A stretch of DNA of 64,000 nt from an uncultured Polaribacter sp. (GTDB taxonomy: Bacteria; Bacteroidota; Bacteroidia; Flavobacteriales; Flavobacteriaceae). Shown here in pieces: positions 16,703 to 26,549 of this stretch (positions are counted from its first letter, which is position 1; each line of letters opens with the position of its first letter). Both the position numbers and the translations under genes were made by a program. The stretch covers positions 52,919 to 116,918 of the forward strand of contig CANMHT010000012.1 of the NCBI GenBank assembly GCA_947497755.1, written 5' to 3'. The notes under the pieces were generated by a model. It was given only the letters and a program-made list of their open reading frames with translations. It made no database searches and was not told where the DNA came from.

Positions 16703-17584
16703 ATGACACATAAAGCAGGTTTTGTAAACATCATCGGAAATCCTAATGTGGGAAAATCCACATTAATGAACGCACTTGTTGGAGAAAAACTTTCCATCAT
16801 TACTTCTAAAGCACAAACCACCAGACATCGAATTTTGGGGATTGTAAACGACGAAGATTACCAAATTATTTTTTCTGATACACCAGGAATTATTAAACCT
16901 GCCTACCAATTACAAGAATCTATGATGGATTTTGTAAAATCTGCCTTTGAAGATGCAGATGTGTTAATTTATATGGTAGAAATTGGCGAAAAAGAATTGA
17001 AAAGCGAATCTTTCTTTAAAAAGATTGTAAATAGTAAAATCCCTGTCATCTTACTCGTCAATAAGATTGATACTTCTAATCAAGATGAAGTAGCAGAAAA
17101 ACTTAATTACTGGAAAGAAAAAGTTCCTAATGCTTTTGTGTACATCATTTCTGCTTTAGAAAATTTTAATGTACAGAATGTATTTTATAAAATTATTGAG
17201 TTACTACCTGAATCTCCTCCTTTTTATCCTAAAGATCAATTAACAGATAAGCCTGAGCGTTTCTTTGTTAATGAAAAAATTAGAGAAAAGATTTTACAGC
17301 ATTATAAAAAAGAGATTCCTTATGCTGTAGAAGTTATTACAGAGAGTTTTATTGAAGAGGATGCTATTATTAAGATCAGATCGGTAATTATGGTAGAGCG
17401 CGACACTCAAAAAGGAATTATTATTGGTCATAAAGGTTCTGCTATAAAACGTGTAGGCTCTGAAGCTAGAAAAGACTTGGAGTATTTCTTTGGTAAAAAA
17501 GTATTTTTAGAACTTTTTGTAAAGGTCAACAAAAATTGGAGAAACGATAAAAACCAATTGAGAAGATTTGGCTATCAAGAATAG
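16703..17584 (+). CDS. era: GTPase Era
   Basis: 293 residues, the usual Era length. G1 GNPNVGKS at 12-19, DTPG switch II, NKID G4, and a C-terminal KH RNA-binding domain (IIIGHKGSAIKRVGSEARKDL). Era binds the 3' end of 16S rRNA and acts in 30S subunit maturation. It is followed directly, stop against stop, by a convergent membrane-protein gene, and the second ribosome-assembly GTPase der lies only 0.6 kb downstream. Start chosen at ATG 16703 because the G1 motif begins 11 residues later, as in the family. Confidence 0.97.
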   Translation: MTHKAGFVNIIGNPNVGKSTLMNALVGEKLSIITSKAQTTRHRILGIVNDEDYQIIFSDTPGIIKPAYQLQESMMDFVKSAFEDADVLIYMVEIGEKELKSESFFKKIVNSKIPVILLVNKIDTSNQDEVAEKLNYWKEKVPNAFVYIISALENFNVQNVFYKIIELLPESPPFYPKDQLTDKPERFFVNEKIREKILQHYKKEIPYAVEVITESFIEEDAIIKIRSVIMVERDTQKGIIIGHKGSAIKRVGSEARKDLEYFFGKKVFLELFVKVNKNWRNDKNQLRRFGYQE

Positions 17585-18091
17585 TTAGTTTTCTATAATA
17601 TTGGTCATTAAATCGTGTAAATCATCCATTTGATTGTGGCCAGTACTTTTTCCTATTCTTCCTAAAAAGTAGAGTAAAATCCAGAGTAATGGTAAAAAAA
17701 TTACCATCATTAATGGCAATACAAAGCTTTCATCCAAGCTCCATTTTACATACAACATTACTCCAAATATCATAAAAGCCAATCCTACCACAAAGTGGAT
17801 AAACATAAACAAGGTCCAAACTTGTGGTTTGGGTCCAAACAAACCTTTTAGAATACTTGTATTTTCTGCTACCTCAACAATTTCTATATTTAATTGTGGC
17901 GACCAAAAGTGTTCGTCTTTTTTAGGTACATCAATAATAATATGCCCATCTACAAACTTACTTGGAAACACACAACCACTATCTTTTAATACATTTTTAA
18001 ACTTATTTATCATCAACTCATGGCTCACTTCTAAGTCAATACTAAATCTTGGTCTTAAGTGAATTGGACTGTTTGTTTTTTCTTTTATCAT
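17585..18091 (-). CDS. Conserved-type membrane protein, 168 residues
   Basis: N-terminal ~85 residues form a soluble domain with alternating beta pattern (FVDGHIIIDVPKKDEHFWSP). Two hydrophobic segments follow (about 93-113 and 121-142, with VLPLMMVIFLPLLWILLYFL) and a short tail GHNQMDDLHDLMTNIIEN. No known family was recognised. It lies between era and der on the opposite strand, an arrangement that suggests an uncharacterised conserved flavobacterial gene rather than a spurious ORF. Confidence 0.75.
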   Translation of the reverse strand: MIKEKTNSPIHLRPRFSIDLEVSHELMINKFKNVLKDSGCVFPSKFVDGHIIIDVPKKDEHFWSPQLNIEIVEVAENTSILKGLFGPKPQVWTLFMFIHFVVGLAFMIFGVMLYVKWSLDESFVLPLMMVIFLPLLWILLYFLGRIGKSTGHNQMDDLHDLMTNIIEN

Positions 18092-18165
18092 CTTAGAAAT
18101 AATTGATTTAAAACCATTTAAAATTTTAAGTTTTTAAATTTAAACAAAAATCATTCTCTTATTAG

Positions 18166-18173
18166 TATCTTTG
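18166..18173 (+). promoter_or_regulatory. -7 box TATCTTTG for der
   Basis: Exact TAnnTTTG match 17 bases before the der ATG. Confidence 0.6.
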
Positions 18174-18190
18174 CAAAAATTTTTCTGGAG

Positions 18191-19501
18191 ATGAATAGTA
18201 TTGTAGCCATTGTAGGAAGACCAAATGTTGGGAAATCAACCTTATTTAATCGTTTGGTTCAGCGAAGAGAAGCCATTGTAGACTCTGTAAGTGGAGTTAC
18301 AAGAGATAGACATTATGGAAAATCTGACTGGAATGGAAAAGAATTTTCTGTAATTGATACAGGTGGTTATGTGGTTGGTTCTGATGATATTTTTGAAGAT
18401 GAGATCAGAAAGCAAGTGCAATTGGCTTTGGATGAAGCCGATATTATTGTTTTTGTAGTGGATGTTGAACAAGGAATCACTCCAATGGATTCTGAAGTTG
18501 CTAAATTAATGCGTAAAGTAAAAAAGCCTTTGTTTATCGTAGTAAACAAAGTAGACAATGCCATGCGTGCTGCTGATGCTGTAGAGTTTTACAATTTAGG
18601 TTTAGGTGATTACCATACCATCTCTTCTATTAATGGTAGTGGAACAGGAGAACTTTTAGATGCATTAACAGAAAAAATGCCAGAACCAGAAGAAGTAGAT
18701 TTAGAAAAAGAAGAATTGCCAAGATTTGCTGTTGTTGGTAGACCTAATGCAGGAAAATCTTCTTTTATCAATGCTTTAATTGGTGAAGACAGAAATATTG
18801 TAACCAATATTGCTGGTACTACAAGAGATTCTATTGATACAAAATACAATCGTTTTGGATTTGATTTTAACTTAGTTGATACTGCCGGAATTAGAAAAAA
18901 ATCTAAAGTAAAAGAAGATTTAGAGTTCTATTCTGTAATGAGAGCTGTAAGAACCATTGAATATTCTGATGTAATTATTTTAATGGTAGATGCAACTAGA
19001 GGATTTGAAAATCAAGATCAAAATATTTTTTGGTTGGCAGAAAAAAACAAAAAAGGCGTTGTTATTTTAATCAATAAATGGGATTTGGTAGACAAAGAAA
19101 CAAATACCATGCGTGATTATGAAGCAGCGGTTAGAAAACAGATTGCTCCTTTTACAGATGTGCCAATTATTTTTGTTTCTGTTTTAACTAAGCAACGTAT
19201 TTTTAAAGCTATAGAAACTGCTGTACAAGTTTTTGAAAACAGAAAAAATAGAATTCCGACTAGCAAGCTTAACGAAACTATGTTAGAGATTGTAAAAAAC
19301 AATCCACCGCCTGCTACCAAAGGAAAGTTTGTAAAAATTAAATACTGTATGCAGTTGCCAACTCCAACACCGCAATTTGCATTCTTTGCGAACTTACCGC
19401 AATATGTAAAAGATCCTTACAGACGTTATGTAGAAAATCAGTTGCGCGAGCATTACAATTTTAATGGTGTCCCTATTATCATTTATTTTAGGCAGAAATA
19501 A
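18191..19501 (+). CDS. der: Ribosome biogenesis GTPase Der (EngA)
   Basis: 436 residues with two tandem G domains: first P-loop GRPNVGKS at 9-16 and second GRPNAGKS at 183-190, each followed by DTxG and NKxD motifs (NKVD, NKWD). The C-terminal KH-like domain ([16 protein letters not shown], then [12 protein letters not shown]) matches the family end. Der is essential for 50S ribosome assembly. Its own promoter box lies upstream, and the gene converges with the GLPGLI gene with two bases between stops. Confidence 0.97.
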   Translation: MNSIVAIVGRPNVGKSTLFNRLVQRREAIVDSVSGVTRDRHYGKSDWNGKEFSVIDTGGYVVGSDDIFEDEIRKQVQLALDEADIIVFVVDVEQGITPMDSEVAKLMRKVKKPLFIVVNKVDNAMRAADAVEFYNLGLGDYHTISSINGSGTGELLDALTEKMPEPEEVDLEKEELPRFAVVGRPNAGKSSFINALIGEDRNIVTNIAGTTRDSIDTKYNRFGFDFNLVDTAGIRKKSKVKEDLEFYSVMRAVRTIEYSDVIILMVDATRGFENQDQNIFWLAEKNKKGVVILINKWDLVDKETNTMRDYEAAVRKQIAPFTDVPIIFVSVLTKQRIFKAIETAVQVFENRKNRIPTSKLNETMLEIVKNNPPPATKGKFVKIKYCMQLPTPTPQFAFFANLPQYVKDPYRRYVENQLREHYNFNGVPIIIYFRQK

Positions 19502-19503
19502 AT

Positions 19504-20250
19504 TTAATTACCTTCATCCATTAGCTTTCTAAAACCTTTCATCTTTTCTTCTAAAGTGGTTTTTAATGTTGCTGTTGGTTTGGCTATTTTTATTTTTTTA
19601 GGATTAATTTCTACTTTGGTTGCCACAAAAGAATTGTTGCCTTCTTCAACCTTTAACACAAGTCCTGGTAGATTGTAAAAATCTTTTGGTCCAAATTTAA
19701 CCGGAATTTCTTCTGTATACCAAAGTATGGTTTCTTTTTTACCCTTGCTACTTTGCTTAACTTTAATGGCTTTCTTACAAGTATAACCTAAAATTTTGGT
19801 GGTTCCTTCTACTAATGTCCAAGTTGGTTTTTTAAAATACACCAACTCTTCTTGCATCGCTAAATTTTTCGCTTTATAAAATTGTTCTTTGCTACTTAAG
19901 TTGATATAATAAGGATTACTAGAGCCCGCAAAAATAAAAGACATATTTACGCCTCTTGTTCCTCTATTATCCATAATTTCTTGCTTATCTTTTTCAGATA
20001 TCGAGTAAAAAGACTCCTTATTTTTAAACACTAATACTGCTGTTACTGGTTTATTTAAATAATGCATATTAACCAAAGTTTCTCTTACATCTTCGCTAAT
20101 GCCAAAATTATCATTCACTTTTTTAAGATAACCTGGTGGTAAAGGCATTTCTACAGTATAGGTTACTCTTGCAGAAGTAACTTTTTGTGCATAAAAGAAT
20201 TGTGAACAACACAATAAACATACAAATAACGTTAGGCTGATTCTTTTCAT
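19504..20250 (-). CDS. GLPGLI family protein
   Basis: 248 residues. Signal peptide (LTLFVCLLCCSQFFYAQ) and the family-defining motif in the form KDFYNLPGLVLKVEEG near residue 195. The family is secreted, restricted to Bacteroidota, and of unknown biochemical function. It is downstream of a second GLPGLI gene (75 bp gap, same strand); the pair is clearly paralogous along its whole length. Both are divergent from an outer-membrane barrel gene, a context often seen for this family. Confidence 0.9.
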   Translation of the reverse strand: MKRISLTLFVCLLCCSQFFYAQKVTSARVTYTVEMPLPPGYLKKVNDNFGISEDVRETLVNMHYLNKPVTAVLVFKNKESFYSISEKDKQEIMDNRGTRGVNMSFIFAGSSNPYYINLSSKEQFYKAKNLAMQEELVYFKKPTWTLVEGTTKILGYTCKKAIKVKQSSKGKKETILWYTEEIPVKFGPKDFYNLPGLVLKVEEGNNSFVATKVEINPKKIKIAKPTATLKTTLEEKMKGFRKLMDEGN

Positions 20251-20325
20251 GATTTTATTTTTTTAGTAATACTATTAATTTATAGTAGGGTTTTATTAGT
20301 AAAGTGATGTCTTGTTAATTAAATC

Positions 20326-21066
20326 TTACTCATTTTCATCCATTAATTTTTCATATGCTTTCAGCTTTTTCTCTAAAGTTGTTATTAATTTTGCCGTAGG
20401 TTTTTTAATTTTTAACTTTTTAGGATTGACATCTATACTGGTAGCTATAAAAGTATCATTTCCATGAGCAACCTCTAAAATCAAACCTGGTAAACCAAGA
20501 TAATTTTTAGGTCCAACTGAAACAGGAATAGCTTCTGTATACCAAGCAAACACCTCTTTTTTTTTCTCTTTCTTTGTAATGAGTTTGGCTTTTTTACAAA
20601 CATATCCTAATATCGTTTTCTTTTCATCTAATAATTCCCACTTGGCTTTTTTATAATAAACAAGTTGGTCTTCCATGCTCATTGTTTTCCCTTTGTAAAA
20701 CAATTCGTTTTTTACTAAATCAGTATAATACACATTTTCTGAACCTCCTAAGGATAAAGAAAAATTAACTCCTTTTTGAGTTCTTCTTAATTCCTTTTGC
20801 TTATCAATATCTTTTTCTGATACTTGATACAACGCCTTATTATTTTTAAATATTAAAATTCCGTTTACTTTAGAAGTCATATGATAGGTATTCACTAAAA
20901 ACTCTCTTGAATCTGGATCAAATATCTTATCTGTTTTCTCCATATAATCTGGTGGCAATACTTTTTGAATAGCATATATCACTTTAGCTGAAGTAATTTT
21001 TTGGGCGAAAAGTAGCTGTGTTACAAGCAATAAACACAATAACGAAAGGTAGTTTACTTTTTTCAT
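20326..21066 (-). CDS. GLPGLI family protein
   Basis: 246 residues. Signal peptide ending in LLVTQLLFAQ and the motif NYLGLPGLILEVAHGN near residue 193. Closely similar to the preceding-strand neighbour at 19504-20250, including VLPPDYMEK versus PLPPGYLKK and the KKLKIKKPTAKL tail, so this is a tandem duplication. First gene of the presumed operon; the 218-bp spacer towards the divergent barrel gene must hold both promoters. Confidence 0.9.
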   Translation of the reverse strand: MKKVNYLSLLCLLLVTQLLFAQKITSAKVIYAIQKVLPPDYMEKTDKIFDPDSREFLVNTYHMTSKVNGILIFKNNKALYQVSEKDIDKQKELRRTQKGVNFSLSLGGSENVYYTDLVKNELFYKGKTMSMEDQLVYYKKAKWELLDEKKTILGYVCKKAKLITKKEKKKEVFAWYTEAIPVSVGPKNYLGLPGLILEVAHGNDTFIATSIDVNPKKLKIKKPTAKLITTLEKKLKAYEKLMDENE

Positions 21067-21284
21067 GATTTATTTTTGATTAAAGCTACAAATATTTTTT
21101 TAATTCTTTTAGGCATGTTTTTTGAGACACATCCAAAATTAATTCGTCTTTATGATAACACGATTTTAACAGTTCATTACAAAAAAATGTTAATTGATTA
21201 CAATTCGTTTTTTGCTAATAATGAACCCATTTATATTCGCTTATCATTTTGACAAAAACTAAACTAATTCAAAAATTAAAAACT

Positions 21285-24056
21285 ATGAAAAAGCTCCTAT
21301 GCTTAATAGCAATGCTATGTGTTTCTAGTATTTACTCTCAAACATCATCTTACAAAATTTCTGGAATTGTTAAAGACGAAAAAGACAAGTCTTTATTAGA
21401 GTCTGCAACCATTCATTTAGAAAAAATGAAAGATAGCTCTGTAGTTTCATACACCATTTCTAATGACAAAGGTTTCTTTTCTTTAGAAGGTAAAACTTAC
21501 GAAAAAGAACTCCGCTTATATGTTTCTTTTATCGGATTAAAAACCTACTCTAAAAAAATTACCATCTCAAATAAATCAATTGATTTAGGAGAAATTTTAA
21601 TGAAACCTGAAGAAAATGTACTGGACGAAGTAGTGATTAAATCTAGAGCGCCAATTACGGTAAAAAAAGACACTTTAGAGTTTAATGTAAAGTCTTTTAA
21701 AACTAAAAAAGATGCTTCTGTAGAAGATTTATTAAAAAAGCTACCTGGAGTTGAAGTAGACGACCAAGGAAAAATTACTGTAAACGGAAAACCCGTAAAT
21801 AAGATTTTAGTAAACGGAAAACCGTTTTTTGGAAATGACCCTAGCATTGTTACTAAAAATTTAACCAAAGAAATTATAGAAAAGGTTCAGATTTCTGATA
21901 CCAAAACCAAATCAGAAGCCTTTACAGGACAAAAAGGAGATAAAAATAACAAGACCATTAACCTAACCATTAAAAAAGAAAACAATAAAGGTTGGTTTGG
22001 ACGTTTAGCAGCTGGTGGCGGTACCGATAAGCATTATGAATATGCCGCTCTCGTTAACCGCTTTGATAACGATACTCGATTTAGTGTTTTGTTAGGAGGA
22101 AACGATATCAACTCACCAGGTTTTAGTTTTGGAGAAATTCAAAAAATGTTTGGAAGTGGTGGTAGTATTATGATTAGTGAAGGTGGTGCTTTTAGTATTG
22201 GAAGCAGATCTTTTGGTGGCGGTCAAGGAATCATCAAATCTAAAAACGGTGGATTTACCTATGCTGATGTATTTGGAAAAAAAGTAGATGTAAATGCAGA
22301 TTATTTTTATTCAGGAAGTAATTCTATGAACGAATCTTCTAGCAATAGAGAAAACTTTTTACCAACTAGCAGTTATTTTTCAAAAACCAAGGGCAAACAA
22401 GACAACGAATACAACAATCATAATTTTAACACAGAAATTGACATTAAAGTAGACTCAACTTTCTTAATAAACATAAGACCTTCGTTTACTTTTAATAATA
22501 GAAAGGGAGTAAATACAAATATGTCAGAAACCTTTGACGAAAACAATGTTTTAAAGAATAGATCAGATAGTAAATCTATCGTAGATTCTAAAAACAATAA
22601 TTTTAAAAATACGATCTCTTTAACTAAAAAACTAGGAAATCGTGGTGCTTATTTAAAAACAATAATTACCAATCAGATAGATAAAAATACTGGAGATAAT
22701 TATAATATTTCTGAGATTGAAGTAGTAAATACATCCACAGAAAAAAGAAATCAATACATTGACACAGATGCTGAATTTAGAAACTTAGAAACAAGTTTTT
22801 CTTATAGATTGCCACTAGTTGCTAAAAAAATGTTCTTAAATTTTGATTATAACTACTCTAATAATACCAGAGAAAATATTAAAAGCACCTATGATTTTGA
22901 CAACAACACGCAAGCTTATACGACCTTTAATACCTTATTAAGCTCTAATTTCACCTATAAAAACACTAAGAAAACACCTTCTGTTCAGTTTTCCTACAAT
23001 ACTAAAAAAGGGTCATTTAGATTAAGAGGTGGTTACGCTATTAGAACTATAGGAAGTAACGACAAATTAAGACCTAATTTAAACTTAACAAGAGACTTTG
23101 AAGCCTTTGAAGCTAATGCCAATTTCCATTATAGATTTGACTCTAAAGCTTCTATTTACACCAGTTATAGATTATCTAATAGTACTCCTTCTGTGAGTCA
23201 GATTCAGCCTTTTGTAGATGAAACCAATCCATTAAACATTATTACAGGTAATACTGGATTAAAACCAACAAAAAACCATTCGTTCTCTGTAAGTTATAAC
23301 AAATACAATTTTCAAAAAGGAACAGGTTTCTATTTATACACACAATTTAGAAAACCAGAAGATCAAATTGTAACAAAAAGTATTATTGATCCTGTTACGT
23401 TTGTTAGAAACACCACCTATGAAAACGTAAATGGTAATTACAATATCTATTTAAGTGGTAGTTATAGCAAAAAAATAAAATTAGATTCTATTCGCTCTTT
23501 AAGATTGCGTTTGGGAGGATATTCTTCAATAAGAAAAAACATTAATTATAATAACGGCGTAAAATACAGTTCTCTTTCTAAATCGTTTACTCCAAATGTT
23601 CGATTAACTTTTGACTGGAGAAAAGTGATTAAATTTACACCTTATTACTCTATTTCTCTCTCACAAACTACTTTTGACACGAATAATTTTAGCACACAAA
23701 ATTTTGTGAGACATAATTTAGGATTCAACACCAAAACATTGTCTTCTAAAAAACTAGAATGGAGAAATGATATTCGATATAGTTACAATCCAGATGTTGT
23801 AAGCGGTTTCCAAAAAGGATCTTGGTTTTGGAACTCTACAGTAGCATATTCTGTTTTAAAAGACAAAGGAACTATTAGTTTAAAAGCCTATGACTTATTA
23901 AACCAAAACACCAATGTAAGAAGGGTTTCAAATAGCAACTATATAGAAGATGCTCAAAGTACCGTTTTACAACAATATTTTATGTTAAGCTTTAGCTGGA
24001 AGTTTAATAGCTTAGGAAAGAAAGGAAAAGTAAGCGACTTTGACTTCGACTTTTAA
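21285..24056 (+). CDS. Outer-membrane beta-barrel protein with carboxypeptidase-regulatory-like N-domain (TonB-receptor-like)
   Basis: 923 residues from the ATG at 21285; an upstream TTG at 21249 would give 12 more residues before the signal peptide and is less likely. Signal peptide KKLLCLIAMLCVSSIYSQ, then a CarboxypepD_reg-like domain (YKISGIVKDEKDKSLLESAT), a plug-like domain (VEDLLKKLPGVEVDDQGKI, then VNGKPFFGNDP), and a long beta-barrel with aromatic-rich strands. The C-terminus, MLSFSWKFN followed by GKVSDFDFDF, fits this flavobacterial barrel family. No TonB box was identified with certainty. It is divergent from two GLPGLI genes, suggesting joint function at the outer membrane. Confidence 0.9.
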   Translation: MKKLLCLIAMLCVSSIYSQTSSYKISGIVKDEKDKSLLESATIHLEKMKDSSVVSYTISNDKGFFSLEGKTYEKELRLYVSFIGLKTYSKKITISNKSIDLGEILMKPEENVLDEVVIKSRAPITVKKDTLEFNVKSFKTKKDASVEDLLKKLPGVEVDDQGKITVNGKPVNKILVNGKPFFGNDPSIVTKNLTKEIIEKVQISDTKTKSEAFTGQKGDKNNKTINLTIKKENNKGWFGRLAAGGGTDKHYEYAALVNRFDNDTRFSVLLGGNDINSPGFSFGEIQKMFGSGGSIMISEGGAFSIGSRSFGGGQGIIKSKNGGFTYADVFGKKVDVNADYFYSGSNSMNESSSNRENFLPTSSYFSKTKGKQDNEYNNHNFNTEIDIKVDSTFLINIRPSFTFNNRKGVNTNMSETFDENNVLKNRSDSKSIVDSKNNNFKNTISLTKKLGNRGAYLKTIITNQIDKNTGDNYNISEIEVVNTSTEKRNQYIDTDAEFRNLETSFSYRLPLVAKKMFLNFDYNYSNNTRENIKSTYDFDNNTQAYTTFNTLLSSNFTYKNTKKTPSVQFSYNTKKGSFRLRGGYAIRTIGSNDKLRPNLNLTRDFEAFEANANFHYRFDSKASIYTSYRLSNSTPSVSQIQPFVDETNPLNIITGNTGLKPTKNHSFSVSYNKYNFQKGTGFYLYTQFRKPEDQIVTKSIIDPVTFVRNTTYENVNGNYNIYLSGSYSKKIKLDSIRSLRLRLGGYSSIRKNINYNNGVKYSSLSKSFTPNVRLTFDWRKVIKFTPYYSISLSQTTFDTNNFSTQNFVRHNLGFNTKTLSSKKLEWRNDIRYSYNPDVVSGFQKGSWFWNSTVAYSVLKDKGTISLKAYDLLNQNTNVRRVSNSNYIEDAQSTVLQQYFMLSFSWKFNSLGKKGKVSDFDFDF

Positions 24057-24114
24057 AAAAGTAGGTTTTTATTGCAAGATTATTCTAATTAAACGTCTAT
24101 AAATATACAATTCG

Positions 24115-24122
24115 TACCTTTG
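24115..24122 (+). promoter_or_regulatory. -7 box TACCTTTG for the GAF-protein gene
   Basis: Exact TAnnTTTG match 21 bases before the ATG at 24144. Confidence 0.55.
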
Positions 24123-24143
24123 TAGTATTAATAAGAATGCCTT

Positions 24144-26531
24144 ATGAAAACATTAAAACCAGAAAGTCAGCACCCAATTGAGTTGCCATTGCAACTTAAA
24201 ATAAGCTTCGAAAAGGTTTTTTCGATGTATAAAAAATATACAGAGAAAGATTTTGAAAAGCATCCTTTTTATAAGTCTGCCAAAGAAATGGTAGCTAAAA
24301 TAGAAAAGCACCCAGAGCTGATTGATGGTTTTACTGATTATGCCATTTTTGATGAGTTAGAAGAAGAAATTGGATTCTTATTAGAGCCTTTATTTCCTGA
24401 ACCTTTGTTGTTAAATGAAATAAAGGCTGCTACTGTTCCTTTTACTTTTGACTCGTTTAAGTTTACGACACGTTTTGAAAATATTTTAAACAATGCAGGA
24501 GAAGATTATGTTGTAAAACCTCGTAATTTCGAAAATGACCTCTTGTATATCTATGGTTGTACAATGATTTTAGGTGCCGTTTATAATTATCCTATTGATT
24601 TAAAACGACCTTTTTTCTTTGATATTCCAGATAAGACAACAAACTCTATAAAACATTATAGAGCTGCTTTTAATGGCGATTTTGGAGAGATTACTCCAAC
24701 CAAAGATGCGCCTAAAATTACAGAAGAAGACATCAAATTATTATTAGATAATTTTGACAATATTGATGTTTGGAAAGAAAAATTCCCACCAAATACTTAT
24801 GTGTATAAAGGATTCGGAATTATAAATCTTTTTGATGTTACTACAGATGAAACCATTTCTAATATTAGAACAAACTTATTGCGTAGTGATGACAACTTAA
24901 TGGAAGATCTACAAAACAACATCCGTAATTTTTACAATATCAAAGATTTACAATTAGGTTTTTCTGTTTTTGACATTTCTCCTAACAATCAAAAAACATT
25001 AAAATCAAGAAAATCTGAAAGTTTAATTGTTGGTAAAGAAGATACGGTTTGTTGTGAAAGTTTTTTCTGTAATCACACGTTAAAAACCATCTTCACAAAA
25101 CAAGAACCTTTTGCAATTTCTGATGTTGAAAAATATGGTAGAAACACCAACCAAAATCAACTTTATAAGAAGTTAAAAGAGAAAAATATTAAAAGCATTA
25201 TTTTAATTCCGATTAAAGCAAGTAATGATAATGATATTGCGGTTTTAGAAATTGCTTCTCCAAGAAGTTTAGAATTAAACTCTATCAATCAGAATAAATT
25301 AAAAGATATAATTCCTGTTTTTAAAGCAGCGATTAATCGTTTTTCTGAGGAGCATTTAAATGTTATTGAAGCAACCATTCAAGAACATTACACTTCTATT
25401 CACCCTTCTGTAAAATGGCGTTTTGTAGAAGCTGCTGAAAGCTACCAAAATCAACTTGCAGAAAAAGTAGAAAAACCTACCTTGGATGAAATTGTGTTTA
25501 ATGATGTTTATCCTTTGTTTGGCCAAAGTGACATTAAAGGTTCTTCTGTTGCCAGAAACATTGCTATTAAAGAAGATTTAACAGCACAATTAAAGCTTGC
25601 AATTAATATATTAAACAAAGCTCGTTTAGCAGAAAAGCTACCAATTTATGATGAGTTAATTTTTAGAATCAACGAATATTCAACTAGTGTTTCTAAAGGA
25701 TTAAGAGCTGGAGATGAGATTGCAATCATCGACTTTTTAAAACGAGAAATTTACCCTGTTTTTAATCATATTAAAAAAATCAATAGCAATTTAGCAGATC
25801 ACGTTGCTGTATATATGAACAAAATTGATGCAAAGCTTCATGTAATTTATGACAAACGTAAAGATTATGAAGACAGTGTTACTTTATTAAATGATAAACT
25901 AGCTAAGTTTTTAGACCAAAAACAAGAAGAAGCACAAGCAATGTTTCCTCATTATTTTGAACGCTATAAAACAGACGGTGTAGAATACAATATGTACATT
26001 GGAGAATCTTTAGTAAAAAACAACTCTTTTGACAAACTGTTTTTATACAATTTAAGATTGTGGCAATTGCAAATGATGTATGAAATGGAAAATGTTGCTT
26101 TTAAAGCTAAATCTGAAATGAATCACGAGTTAAGAGTCGCTTCTCTTATCTTAGTTCACAGCAATCCATTGGCTATTAAATTTAGAATGGATGAAAAGCA
26201 ATTTGATGTTGATGGCGCATATAATATCAGATACGAAATTATTAAAAAGCGAATAGACAAAGCCAATATAAAAGGAACCAACGAACGTTTAACCGTTCCT
26301 GGTAAGATTGCCATTGTATATTCTCAAGATAGTGATGCTATTGAATATTTAAAATACATCAAATTCTTACAGTCTAAAAAGCAATTGGGCAAAGTAGAAA
26401 AGTTAGAGATTGAAGATTTACAAGGCGTTTCCGGGTTAAAAGCGTTGCGTGTTGAAGTCCTTTTTAACAAAGATTTTAACGAAGAAAAATCGATTTCTTT
26501 TAAAGATTTAATTGAGGAATTAAAAGCTTAA
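24144..26531 (+). CDS. Large GAF-domain cytoplasmic protein
   Basis: 795 residues, no signal peptide or membrane segment. A GAF-like domain can be placed at about 235-395 (SLIVGKEDTVCCESFF, then KSIILIPIKASNDNDIAVLEI). The N- and C-terminal parts are helical and acidic without catalytic motifs. A pair of cysteines (VCCESFFC) sits inside the GAF domain. Related proteins are widespread in Flavobacteriaceae, but I know of no assigned function. It converges with the HD-Pycsar-like gene (18 bp between stops). Small-molecule sensing is inference from the GAF fold. Confidence 0.8.
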   Translation: MKTLKPESQHPIELPLQLKISFEKVFSMYKKYTEKDFEKHPFYKSAKEMVAKIEKHPELIDGFTDYAIFDELEEEIGFLLEPLFPEPLLLNEIKAATVPFTFDSFKFTTRFENILNNAGEDYVVKPRNFENDLLYIYGCTMILGAVYNYPIDLKRPFFFDIPDKTTNSIKHYRAAFNGDFGEITPTKDAPKITEEDIKLLLDNFDNIDVWKEKFPPNTYVYKGFGIINLFDVTTDETISNIRTNLLRSDDNLMEDLQNNIRNFYNIKDLQLGFSVFDISPNNQKTLKSRKSESLIVGKEDTVCCESFFCNHTLKTIFTKQEPFAISDVEKYGRNTNQNQLYKKLKEKNIKSIILIPIKASNDNDIAVLEIASPRSLELNSINQNKLKDIIPVFKAAINRFSEEHLNVIEATIQEHYTSIHPSVKWRFVEAAESYQNQLAEKVEKPTLDEIVFNDVYPLFGQSDIKGSSVARNIAIKEDLTAQLKLAINILNKARLAEKLPIYDELIFRINEYSTSVSKGLRAGDEIAIIDFLKREIYPVFNHIKKINSNLADHVAVYMNKIDAKLHVIYDKRKDYEDSVTLLNDKLAKFLDQKQEEAQAMFPHYFERYKTDGVEYNMYIGESLVKNNSFDKLFLYNLRLWQLQMMYEMENVAFKAKSEMNHELRVASLILVHSNPLAIKFRMDEKQFDVDGAYNIRYEIIKKRIDKANIKGTNERLTVPGKIAIVYSQDSDAIEYLKYIKFLQSKKQLGKVEKLEIEDLQGVSGLKALRVEVLFNKDFNEEKSISFKDLIEELKA

Positions 26532-26549
26532 TTTTAAATAAATAGAGTT

